From assembly GCF_001667275.1 (NCBI RefSeq), contig NZ_LZHV01000061.1:124001-188000 (forward strand): 64,000 nt of DNA. The letters are read 5' to 3'. This stretch comes from Mycobacterium sp. ACS4054 (lineage in GTDB: Bacteria > Actinomycetota > Actinomycetes > Mycobacteriales > Mycobacteriaceae). A program made the position numbers and the translations under genes. Position 1 is the first letter of the stretch. Every line of letters begins with the position of its first letter. The notes under the pieces are model-generated. The model saw only the letters and a program-made list of their open reading frames with translations, had not been told where the DNA came from and did no database searches. Positions 25,523-33,598 of the stretch are shown in pieces.

Positions 25523-26630
25523 GGTCCTGCCCGACAACCGCGCGCTGCGCTGCGGTCGGCGCCAGCGTGTGCTGGATCAGATGGCGGCGCAGGACCTCGA
25601 CGTCCTGGTGCTGGGTCGCCAAGCCAACGTCCGCTACGTCACGGGGGCGCCGCAGTTGTGGGTCGCCGGCACCCGGCCGTTCGGCCCGACGTGTGTGCTG
25701 GTGCGCTCGACCGGGGCGATACATCTGCTCAGCACCTGGGACGAGGGCGTTCCCGAGGACATCCCGCACGAGAACCTGTACGGCATCTCGTGGAACCCGA
25801 TGAACACCATGTCCGCGCTGCAGCGCATCGACGGGGCGGACACGGCCCGGCGGGTCGGAACCGACGCGATTTCACCGGTTTTCGCTCAACTGCTGCCGAC
25901 GGCGTTCCCCAATGCCGAACTCGTGGACGGCGAGCTGGCGATGCGGGCCGCCCGGCGCGTCAAGACGGCCGAAGAGGTGACGGCGCTGCGGGAGGCCATT
26001 TCGGTCGCCGAGTCGGGCTTGGCCGCCGCCGTGTCCGAACTGCGCCCGGGGACAACCGAACAGGCGCTGGCCGGCGCGTTGCTGGAGGCCATCGCGGGCG
26101 GCGGCGTCAGCACCCCGTCGAACCAGGACGTCGCGTGGGTGACGTCGCCCGATCATCCGTGGCAGCGCCCGGCAGCGGACGGCCGGGTCAACGACGGTGA
26201 CCTGGTGGCGTTCTCGGCCGGCGTGCTGGCGGGTGGCTACATCGGCGAGGTCGGCCGCACCTGGCCCGCGGGCACCGCGCACGGCGCCGGGGCGGTGTAT
26301 CGGCGTTGGGAAGGCTTGTGGGACAGGCTGTTGGCCGCCTGCCAACCCGGCGCGGGGGCGAGCGAATTGCTGGACGCGTATCGGGCCGCGGGGGAGCCGG
26401 CGCCGCCGATGCCGGTGGCCCGCGGCCTGGGCATGGGCTTCGACCCGCCCGTCATCTCCAAGCACCTGCCCGCGACCGCGGCCGGGGAACGGCTGGAACC
26501 GGGCATGGTGCTGGCCGTGACGGGTTACGTCTGGGAACAGGGGATCGGCGCGGTCTTCGGGCGCGAAGCCGTATTGATCACCGCCGACGGCCCCGAGGTG
26601 TTGACCGCCAGCCCGTTCTGGCGCGAATAG
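25503..26630 (+). CDS. M24-fold protein that has lost most metal ligands
   Basis: A 375-residue protein with the same two-domain layout as its neighbour. Four of five metal ligands are replaced: S238 (GDLVAFSAG), E249 (GYIGEVGRTW), L309 at the histidine (GLGMGF) and T340 (VLAVTGY); only E355 remains. The acidic E249 could still bind weakly, but a normal dimetal site is impossible. The reading frame is intact and overlaps the upstream M24 gene, so it is not a decayed gene. A regulatory or heterodimer partner role is likely. ATG 25512 is an alternative start. Confidence 0.82.
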   Translation: MTPMATEVLPDNRALRCGRRQRVLDQMAAQDLDVLVLGRQANVRYVTGAPQLWVAGTRPFGPTCVLVRSTGAIHLLSTWDEGVPEDIPHENLYGISWNPMNTMSALQRIDGADTARRVGTDAISPVFAQLLPTAFPNAELVDGELAMRAARRVKTAEEVTALREAISVAESGLAAAVSELRPGTTEQALAGALLEAIAGGGVSTPSNQDVAWVTSPDHPWQRPAADGRVNDGDLVAFSAGVLAGGYIGEVGRTWPAGTAHGAGAVYRRWEGLWDRLLAACQPGAGASELLDAYRAAGEPAPPMPVARGLGMGFDPPVISKHLPATAAGERLEPGMVLAVTGYVWEQGIGAVFGREAVLITADGPEVLTASPFWRE

Positions 26631-26632
26631 CC

Positions 26633-27625
26633 ATGACCGGCAAGTCCCCACCCGGGCCCGAGGAGATCGTCAAATATCACAAGGATGCCGAAACCCGAAT
26701 CGCCACAATCACGTTCGATCGGCCCGGCCAGCTCAACGCGCCCACCATCGCCGCCCGGCTGCGCTACGCCGACCTGTTGCACCGCGCGTCCATCGACGAC
26801 GAGGTCAAGGTGCTGGTGGTCCGCGGGGCCGGCGATGACCTCGGCTCGGGTGCGGACCTCACCGAGGAAATGGCGGCGCAGAACTCGGAGGATCCGAGTG
26901 ACCGGCTCGCCGAATACCGGGTCGGCGGCGACGAGGTCAGCTTTCCCCCCGAGGGCTCGTTTCGGCGCGGCGCGACCCTGGGCCAGTGGTACGCCAACCC
27001 GAACTCGGGCATCCGCGGCCTGCAGGACTTCAAGAAGATCAGCATCCTCGAGGCCAAGGGTTACTGCTACGGCTGGCACTTCTACCAGGCGGCCGACGCG
27101 GATCTGGTGATCTCCAGCGAGGACGCGCTGTTCGGGCATCCCTCGTTCCGGTATTACGGCTGGGGGCCACGAATGTGGTGGTGGGCGCAGACCATGGGGA
27201 TCCGGAAGTTCCAGGAGATGGTCTTCACCGGAAGGGCTTTCACCGCCGCGGAGATGTACGACTGCAACTTCCTCAACAGCGTGGTGCCGAGAGAGGAGCT
27301 CGAGGCGGAGGTGCAACGCTATGCGCTGGCGTGCGCGCGCAACCGCCCCACCGACACGGTGTTCATGCAGAAGGTCTTCTTCGAGATCATGAAACAGTTC
27401 CAGGGCGAGTACATGGGCAGCATGTTGAGCGGGTTCTTCGAGTCGATGGGCGGCGTCGTCCGCCCCGACGGTGACGACTTCATGCTCCCCGACGCCGTCG
27501 ACCGGGGTCTGGGCGCGGCGGTGAAAGACAACGACGACAAGTTCCCGCCGGAATGGCGCTTGAGCAAGAAGGGACGCAAGAACGGGGAAGCCAAGAAGGA
27601 GCACGGCCGAAAGCGGAAGCGGTAG
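26633..27625 (+). CDS. Crotonase-family protein with a basic C-terminal tail
   Basis: A 330-residue enoyl-CoA hydratase/isomerase-like protein: TITFDRPGQLNAPT, oxyanion-hole segment GSGADLTEE, and AKGYCYGWHFYQAADADLVI at the second oxyanion strand. A long insertion (residues 85-125) precedes it. The last 25 residues are strongly basic (KKGRKNGEAKKEHGRKRKR), unusual for the family. It would hydrate or isomerise an enoyl-CoA. Its stop overlaps the CoA-transferase GTG. The usual catalytic glutamates are not obvious, so the exact reaction is uncertain. Confidence 0.83.
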   Translation: MTGKSPPGPEEIVKYHKDAETRIATITFDRPGQLNAPTIAARLRYADLLHRASIDDEVKVLVVRGAGDDLGSGADLTEEMAAQNSEDPSDRLAEYRVGGDEVSFPPEGSFRRGATLGQWYANPNSGIRGLQDFKKISILEAKGYCYGWHFYQAADADLVISSEDALFGHPSFRYYGWGPRMWWWAQTMGIRKFQEMVFTGRAFTAAEMYDCNFLNSVVPREELEAEVQRYALACARNRPTDTVFMQKVFFEIMKQFQGEYMGSMLSGFFESMGGVVRPDGDDFMLPDAVDRGLGAAVKDNDDKFPPEWRLSKKGRKNGEAKKEHGRKRKR

Positions 27626-30042
27626 TGGGGGAATCCACCGTCGAATTAGCGCTGGCCGGCTACACCGTGGTCGAACTGTCCACCGGAATAGCGGGCGCCT
27701 ATTGCACCAAGTTGCTTGCCGACGGCGGGGCGGATGTCGTCAAAGTCGAGCCGCCAGAGGGTGATCCGCTGCGCCGCTGGTCCGCGTCGGGGGCCGTGAT
27801 ACCACCCGGCGGCGACGGGGCGTTGTTCAGCTTTCTGGCCGGGTCGAAGCGCAGCGTCGTTGCGGATCCGGCGGTCGCCGCCGACGTCGCGCTGGTCGAC
27901 GCGCTGCTGGCCGCCGCGGACGCGGTGGTGTGGTCCGGCGGCTCGAAAGTCGCCGAGCACCCGGACTTCACGCCCGCGGCGCTGCACCGCCGTCATCCCC
28001 ACCTCACCGTCCTGTCGATCACCGCCTTCGGGCTGGAGGGGCCGTGGCGCGGCCGGACGGCCACCGAATTCACCCTGCAGGCATGGTCGGGCGGCATCGT
28101 CGGCCTCGGGCGCGGCGAATCGGACCGCGCCCCGGTGTTCGTGGGCGGCCAGGTCGGGGACTACTTGGCCGGGGCGTATGCGAGCGCGGCCATGCTCGCA
28201 TCGCGCTACGGCCGGGCCGGCGGCGCCCCCGGCGAACTGCTCGACCTGTCGATGCTGGAAACCCAGATCCTGTGCCTGACCTATTACCCCGTCACCTATT
28301 TCGAGATGCTCGGGCGGCCCTGGCGAGACGCGCGGCGCGTCACCGTTCCGGGCGTGGCACGCGCCAAGGACGGGCTGGTGGATGTCGGCTGCGGGACCGC
28401 GCAGCAGTGGTTCGACCTGTGCGCGATGGTCGGCCACCCCGAGTGGATCGACGAGGATTCGGAACTGACCATCACCGAGCGCGCCACGCTGAACGCCGAC
28501 GAGATCTACGCATGGTTCGAAAGCAACACGGTCGACGAGATCCGGGAACTCGCAACGGCCTTCCGGATTCCGAACGCACCGGTCGCCAACGGCGCCAACG
28601 TCGCCTCGCTCGACCACTTCCGCGAACGCGGCTCGTTCGTGCCGGACCCGTGCGGCCGCTTTCAGCAACCGGGCCATCCCTACCGGTTGAGCCCCGCGCG
28701 GTTGCGCCCGCCGCAACCGGCCCCACGCCTGGGCGAACACACGGCGCATTACCGCGCGGCCGACCTGGCTCCCCGCCCCTTGCCGGTCGGGTCCGCAAAT
28801 CGGCTGCCCCTGAACGGGATTCGCGTCCTCGACATGACGACCTTTTGGGCCGGTCCCTGCTGCACCCACCTGTTGGCGATGCTGGGCGCGGAAGTCATCC
28901 ATCTGGAGTCCACCCGCCGTCCCGACGGGACGCGACTGATCGCCGGCGTGCCCGTCACCGAAAACCAGTGGTGGGAAAGGTCGCCGATCTTCGCGGCGCT
29001 CAACACCAACAAGAAAGGGCTCACGCTGGACCTGCACAGCCAGCGCGGCCGGGAGCTATTGCGCCGGCTCATCGCGACCTGCGACGTGCTGGTGGAGAAC
29101 TTCACCCCCCGCGTGCTCGACCAGCTCGGCCTCGATTTCGCGGCGGTTCGACGGATCAAGCCCGACATCGTGATGGCGCGGATGCCCGGCTTCGGCCTGC
29201 AGGGCCCGTGGCGCGACAACCCGGCATTCGCCTACGTCATCGAGGCGGCGGCCGGGCTGACCTGGCTCACCGGATATCCCGACCGCACACCGTACGACCC
29301 CTACTCGATCGGCGACCCCAACGCCGGCCTGCACGCCGCGAACGCGCTGCTGCTGGCGCTCGAACACCGGCGCCGCACCGGGCAGGGCGTGTTCGTCGAA
29401 GCGGCGATGGTCGACGCCGCGCTCAGCATCGCCGCCGAGCAGATCATCGAGCACTCCGCTTACGGGGCGCTGCTGGAACGCGCGGGCAACCGAGGTCCCA
29501 CGGCGGCGCCGCAAAACCTCTACCGCAGCGCCGACGTCGACGAATTCGGGCGGCTCGACAGCTGGGTGGCCGTGGCGGTGTGCACCGACAAGCAGTGGGG
29601 CGGTTTGTGCGTGGCGATCGGATCCCCCTCGTGGGCAACGGATCCCAAGCTGGCCACCGCAAGCGGGCGCAGGGAGCACCACGACCTCATCGACGCGCGG
29701 ATGGCCGCGTGGTGTGAGCGGCGCGGCGCGGACGATATCGTCGCGACCCTGTGGGACGCCGGCGTTCCGGTCGCCAAGGTCATGCAACCCCACCGCCAGG
29801 CGGAACTCACTCAGCTGACCTTCCGGGGCTTCTTCGAGGAAGTCGACCACCCGGTGAACGGTCCGGCTAGGCTCAGCACCGTGCCGATGAGGTCGTCCGC
29901 CGGGCCGTCGAAGTTCCACCACCAGCACGCGCCGCTGCTGGGGCAACACAACCATGAGTTGCTGGCCGAGCTGGGATTGAGCGACGCGGAAATCGCCGAC
30001 CTGGAAGCCGGCGGCGTCATCGGCCGCGCACCGGCGATGTGA
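27625..30042 (+). CDS. Double-length CaiB/BaiF family III CoA transferase
   Basis: An 805-residue protein made of two tandem CaiB/BaiF domains, residues about 8-385 and 395-800. Each begins with a typical segment (GYTVVELSTGIAGAYCTKLLA and GIRVLDMTTFWAGPCCTHLLA). Catalytic aspartate candidates are in GGQVGDYLAG and YSIGDPNAGLH. Usual members are about 400 residues, so this is a natural fusion or duplication. It would load CoA onto a carboxylic acid made by the preceding enzymes. GTG 27625 overlaps the crotonase TAG. Both halves appear intact. Confidence 0.9.
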   Translation: MGESTVELALAGYTVVELSTGIAGAYCTKLLADGGADVVKVEPPEGDPLRRWSASGAVIPPGGDGALFSFLAGSKRSVVADPAVAADVALVDALLAAADAVVWSGGSKVAEHPDFTPAALHRRHPHLTVLSITAFGLEGPWRGRTATEFTLQAWSGGIVGLGRGESDRAPVFVGGQVGDYLAGAYASAAMLASRYGRAGGAPGELLDLSMLETQILCLTYYPVTYFEMLGRPWRDARRVTVPGVARAKDGLVDVGCGTAQQWFDLCAMVGHPEWIDEDSELTITERATLNADEIYAWFESNTVDEIRELATAFRIPNAPVANGANVASLDHFRERGSFVPDPCGRFQQPGHPYRLSPARLRPPQPAPRLGEHTAHYRAADLAPRPLPVGSANRLPLNGIRVLDMTTFWAGPCCTHLLAMLGAEVIHLESTRRPDGTRLIAGVPVTENQWWERSPIFAALNTNKKGLTLDLHSQRGRELLRRLIATCDVLVENFTPRVLDQLGLDFAAVRRIKPDIVMARMPGFGLQGPWRDNPAFAYVIEAAAGLTWLTGYPDRTPYDPYSIGDPNAGLHAANALLLALEHRRRTGQGVFVEAAMVDAALSIAAEQIIEHSAYGALLERAGNRGPTAAPQNLYRSADVDEFGRLDSWVAVAVCTDKQWGGLCVAIGSPSWATDPKLATASGRREHHDLIDARMAAWCERRGADDIVATLWDAGVPVAKVMQPHRQAELTQLTFRGFFEEVDHPVNGPARLSTVPMRSSAGPSKFHHQHAPLLGQHNHELLAELGLSDAEIADLEAGGVIGRAPAM

Positions 30043-30048
30043 CCGACG

Positions 30049-30858
30049 ATGGCGATCGATCCCTCGAACATCCTGCTCACCGGCCGCGTGGCGGTGGTGA
30101 CCGGCGGCGGCGCGGGCATCGGCCGCGGGGTCGCGGCCGGGTTGGCGGCCTTCGGCGCCTCGGTGGCCATTTGGGAGCGTGACCCGCGCACCTGCGCGCA
30201 GGCCGCGGAATCCATTGGTGCCCTGGGTATTCCGACCGACGTGCGCGACAGCGCCCAGGTCGACGACGCGTTGCGGCGCACGACCGCCGAGCTTGGCACG
30301 CCGACGATCCTGGTCAACAACGCCGGAGGGGTGTTCGCGTCGCCGCTGTTGGAAACCACCGAGAACGGTTGGGATGCGCTCTATCGGGCCAATCTGCGCC
30401 ACGTGCTGCTGTGCACGCAGCGCGTCGCGCGGGCGATGGTGTCGGCGGGCCAGGGCGGCAGCGTCATCTCGGTGACGTCGATCGAGGGCGTGCGCGCCGC
30501 CCCCGGCTATGCGGCGTATGCGGCGGCCAAGGCCGGGGTCATCAACTACACCCAGACCGCGGCGCTGGAGCTGGCGCCCCACGGCATCCGGGTCAACGCG
30601 ATCGCGCCCGATATCACACTCACCGAGGGGCTGGCGCAGCTCGGCGGCGAAGCGGCGCTGGCCCGGGTCGGCCACGTCGTGCCGCTGGGGCGCCCCGGTC
30701 ATGTCGACGAAATCGCCGGTGTCGCGGTGTTTCTGGCGTCCCGAATGTCGGCCTACCTGACCGGGCAGACCTTGCACGTCGACGGCGGCACGCACGCGGC
30801 GAGCGGTTGGTATCACGATCCGGCGACGGGCGACTACCGGCTCGGCCCGTCGGGCTAG
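30049..30858 (+). CDS. Short-chain dehydrogenase/reductase
   Basis: A 269-residue SDR with cofactor motif TGGGAGIGRGV, NNAGGVF, serine in SVTSIEG and catalytic YAAYAAAK; it ends VDGGTHAASGWYHDP with a tail of uncommon sequence. It is the last gene of the operon starting at 20934 and converges with an opposite SDR by four bases. Probably a hydroxyacyl-CoA or alcohol dehydrogenase. Confidence 0.88.
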   Translation: MAIDPSNILLTGRVAVVTGGGAGIGRGVAAGLAAFGASVAIWERDPRTCAQAAESIGALGIPTDVRDSAQVDDALRRTTAELGTPTILVNNAGGVFASPLLETTENGWDALYRANLRHVLLCTQRVARAMVSAGQGGSVISVTSIEGVRAAPGYAAYAAAKAGVINYTQTAALELAPHGIRVNAIAPDITLTEGLAQLGGEAALARVGHVVPLGRPGHVDEIAGVAVFLASRMSAYLTGQTLHVDGGTHAASGWYHDPATGDYRLGPSG

Positions 30859-31685
30859 TGGGCCCACCCCTCGGCGGCCTGCTCTTCGAAAGAGCGGTCG
30901 ATGCGCTCGAACCTGCGGCGGATCGAGGCGCGGGCGGCTTCGTGCGGCAGCACGTACAGGCGATTGGCCAGAATCGCGTCGGCCGTCAACCGGGCGACGT
31001 CGCCCACGCCGACGCCCTCGTCCTGCGTCGGCAGGGTCCCGCCGGCCGCTTCCGGCGAAGAGCTCATCCCGTAGTCCGCGCCCATGATCCGCTCCGAGTT
31101 GGAGACCAGCTTGGTCTCCACGACCATCGGGCACAGCACCGATACGCCGATTCCGGCGTCCTTGACCTCACGGGCGAGCGTCTCCGCCAGCCCGACCACG
31201 CCGTATTTGGCGACGCCATAGGCCCCGAGGCCGGCGTTGGGCACCAGGCCGGCGAAGGACGCGGTGAAGGCGATGTGTCCGCCGGTGCCTTGTTCGAGCA
31301 GCCGCGGCACGAACGCCTCGACGGCATGGATGGAGCCCCACAGGTCGATGTCGATCACCCAGCGCCAGTCGTCGTGGGTCATCTGCGCGATCGGACCCGC
31401 GACCACGATGCCGGCGTTGCTGAAGACGACGTCGACGCTGCCCAGCAGGCGGAAGGCCTCGTCCGCCAGGTGAACCACCTCGTCGAGCTGCCGGACGTCG
31501 CACACCACGCCGTGCGCGTCGAATCCCTGGGCGCTCAGGTGGTTTACCGCCTGCTCCAGGCCGGGTTGATCGACATCGGCGAGCACCACGCGGGCCCCCC
31601 GGCGGACGAACTCGGTGGCCGTGGCCAGACCGATACCACTCGCACCGCCGGTGACGACCGTTCCGCGACCTTCGAATCCGTCCAT
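30855..31685 (-). CDS. Short-chain dehydrogenase/reductase
   Basis: A 276-residue SDR with TGGASGIGLAT, ADVDQPG after the second strand (NAD-type), SNAGIV, serine in FTASFAG and catalytic YGVAKYG. The C-terminal half is longer than in simple ketoreductases (helical segment RASIRRRFERIDRSFEE). It follows the mycofactocin-type SDR by 11 bases on the minus strand, so both likely share the promoter near 32646. Confidence 0.88.
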   Translation of the reverse strand: MDGFEGRGTVVTGGASGIGLATATEFVRRGARVVLADVDQPGLEQAVNHLSAQGFDAHGVVCDVRQLDEVVHLADEAFRLLGSVDVVFSNAGIVVAGPIAQMTHDDWRWVIDIDLWGSIHAVEAFVPRLLEQGTGGHIAFTASFAGLVPNAGLGAYGVAKYGVVGLAETLAREVKDAGIGVSVLCPMVVETKLVSNSERIMGADYGMSSSPEAAGGTLPTQDEGVGVGDVARLTADAILANRLYVLPHEAARASIRRRFERIDRSFEEQAAEGWAH

Positions 31686-31696
31686 GGGACGGCACT

Positions 31697-32545
31697 CTAT
31701 TTCAGGCAGCTACCGGCATCGATGGGCAGGGTCACTCCGGTGATGTAGCGGGATTCGTCCGAGGCGAAGAACAGCACCGCATTGCTGACGTCGATCGGCT
31801 CCACCCACGGGATCGGCATGGTGTGGAAAAGCTGACAGATCGGCGCCATGTCGTCGGGTCCCGGGTTCTCCAGATCCGGGCGGAACATCTTGAAGGTGCC
31901 CTCGTTGTGCAGCATCGGCGTCTTGACGTGGGTCGGATGCACCGAGTTGACCCGAATCATGTGCTGGCCCAACTCGACTCCGAAGGCCCGCATCAACCCG
32001 ACGACACCGTGCTTGGCGGCGACGTAGTGTCCGGTGTGGGGGTAGGCCTTCAGCCCACCGACCGAACTGGTCAGGATGATGGAGCCGCCGCGGCCGCCCG
32101 ACTTCAGGTGCGGCACACCGGCTTTCACGGTCTTCCAGACACCAGCCAGGTTGATGTCGATCATCTCCGTCCAGTCTTCTTCGCTCGTCTGGTCCAGGGT
32201 GTCACCGCCGTTACCGATTCCGGCGTTGGCCACGATGATGTCGAGCCGCCCGAGTTGTTCGACGCCGCTGTCCACCGCGGCCTTCAGCGCGGTGTAGTCG
32301 CGCACGTCGACCTCGGCGGTGAAGATCCGCCGGTTGTGCCCCTTGACCAGGTCGGCGGTCTCGGCGAGGTCTTCGGGCGTGGACGCCGGGATCGCGGTGT
32401 CGGTGACGCCGTCGCGGATGGGCTTGCAGATGTCGATCGCGATGATGTCGGCACCCTCTTGCGCCAACCGCACCGCGTGGCTGCGGCCCTGTCCGCGCGC
32501 GGCTCCGGTGACGAAAGCGACTTTGCCCTCAACACGTCCGGTCAT
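31697..32545 (-). CDS. Mycofactocin-coupled short-chain dehydrogenase
   Basis: A 282-residue SDR with the signature TGAARGQGRSHA, the extra loop after strand two (DICKPIRDGV to LAETADLVKGHNRR), NAGIG, serine in TSSVGG and YVAAKHG. The loop and GQGRSHA motif mark the subfamily with tightly bound nicotinamide that passes electrons to mycofactocin. It therefore implies alcohol oxidation linked to mycofactocin rather than free NAD. A perfect GAGAAT-N3-ATTCTC palindrome lies about 100 bases upstream. It is first in a two-gene minus-strand operon. Confidence 0.92.
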   Translation of the reverse strand: MTGRVEGKVAFVTGAARGQGRSHAVRLAQEGADIIAIDICKPIRDGVTDTAIPASTPEDLAETADLVKGHNRRIFTAEVDVRDYTALKAAVDSGVEQLGRLDIIVANAGIGNGGDTLDQTSEEDWTEMIDINLAGVWKTVKAGVPHLKSGGRGGSIILTSSVGGLKAYPHTGHYVAAKHGVVGLMRAFGVELGQHMIRVNSVHPTHVKTPMLHNEGTFKMFRPDLENPGPDDMAPICQLFHTMPIPWVEPIDVSNAVLFFASDESRYITGVTLPIDAGSCLK

Positions 32546-32645
32546 GGCTACCTCAACTCCTGACTACTTGTCGCACGCCTCGGCGCCGGCCCTGTCGCGG
32601 TGTCAACGACGAATCCGTTTTGGCTATCTGTGATTCTAAATATTA

Positions 32646-32660
32646 GAGAATCTGATTCTC
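32646..32660. promoter_or_regulatory. GAGAAT-N3-ATTCTC palindrome, copy 1
   Basis: GAGAAT CTG ATTCTC, perfect 6+3+6 inverted repeat in an AT-rich stretch upstream of the mycofactocin-type SDR and just beyond the 3' end of the TetR gene. Other perfect copies lie at 33479 and 40807. Likely binds the TetR encoded at 32706. Confidence 0.7.
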
Positions 32661-32705
32661 GGCAGCAAATGGCGTGCGCTATGTGATCAGTGGAGCGGGG
32701 ACGCG

Positions 32706-33356
32706 TTAGCCGACGAAGCCGCGCGAGCAGAAATCCCACACCTCGTCGCTGGTGATGGGATGGATGGTCGCGTCGTCGGAGCCGCCGCTGGACTGGGCGA
32801 TGAACATGACGGTCTGCATGGTCATCGCGGCCACGCGCTTCGCGTTGACGCCCTTGCGCAGCTTGCCGGCGTCGTAGGCCGCTTCCATCAGTTCGGTCAG
32901 CAAAGCCAACAGCGGGGCGTGCGCCACCTTGACCTCGGCGGGATGCGTAACCAGCAACCGCGGTGCGAAGTCGGTGAACAGCGGCCGCTTGGCCGTCGGA
33001 TCTGGGCGGGAGGCCTCATAGAGGAGCTGGACGGCGACCTTCAGCCGCTCCAGGGGATCGGCCTGGCTCTCCGTGGCGGCACGAATCTGGTCGGCGGACC
33101 GGCTCAGCGCGTCTTCGAACAGCGCCAGCAACAGCTCGTGCTTGCCGTCGAACTGCAGGTAGAAGCTGCGCAGCGACTGACGCGACCGGTCGACGACTTC
33201 CTGGACGGTAAAGTCCGTGGAGCCCTTCTCGATGATGATGGCCTGCGCGGCGTCGAGGAAGCGCTGAACACGCTGCGCGGCGCGCAGTTTCGCCGTTTTG
33301 ATGGACCTCTCGACGGCGCGCTGCTTCCAGGCCGGCTCTTCGCTCGGACTGGTCAC
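32706..33356 (-). CDS. TetR-family regulator, candidate for the GAGAAT regulon
   Basis: A 216-residue TetR protein with an N-terminal basic arm, helix-turn-helix FTVQEVVDRSRQSLRSFYLQF and a C-terminal TetR ligand domain. GTG 33356 has AGGTGA about 8 bases upstream; longer starts up to 33443 are open. Perfect GAGAAT-N3-ATTCTC palindromes flank it on both sides, at 32646-32660 and 33479-33493. That placement makes it the natural candidate regulator of the neighbouring SDRs, acyl-CoA dehydrogenase and Rieske operon. The ligand is unknown. Confidence 0.87.
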   Translation of the reverse strand: MTSPSEEPAWKQRAVERSIKTAKLRAAQRVQRFLDAAQAIIIEKGSTDFTVQEVVDRSRQSLRSFYLQFDGKHELLLALFEDALSRSADQIRAATESQADPLERLKVAVQLLYEASRPDPTAKRPLFTDFAPRLLVTHPAEVKVAHAPLLALLTELMEAAYDAGKLRKGVNAKRVAAMTMQTVMFIAQSSGGSDDATIHPITSDEVWDFCSRGFVG

Positions 33357-33468
33357 GGCCGACTCACCTGATTGCCGCGAGGGGAGAACATGATTGGACT
33401 CTACCGGAGAACGCCGTGACATCGCTGCGCTCGACCCCCTCACGGATCATGTGTCTGAGATTGTAACT

Positions 33469-33493
33469 TTCTCGTCACGAGAATACTATTCTC
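33469..33493. promoter_or_regulatory. Overlapping palindromes including GAGAAT-N3-ATTCTC copy 2
   Basis: TTCTCGT-C-ACGAGAA at 33469-33483 and GAGAAT-ACT-ATTCTC at 33479-33493 are both perfect inverted repeats sharing one arm. They sit mid-way in the 242-base gap between the TetR gene and the divergent acyl-CoA dehydrogenase. The three arms suggest two bound dimers and bidirectional control. Confidence 0.72.
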
Positions 33494-33598
33494 TTAGACG
33501 TGTGTTTGGAAGCGTAATCATAAGAGCGAACCGCGCCGTCGGCGGAAATCATGATCTACCGACGCAGCGGACTGCTCACGACCGTTGCGGGGAGTTCC

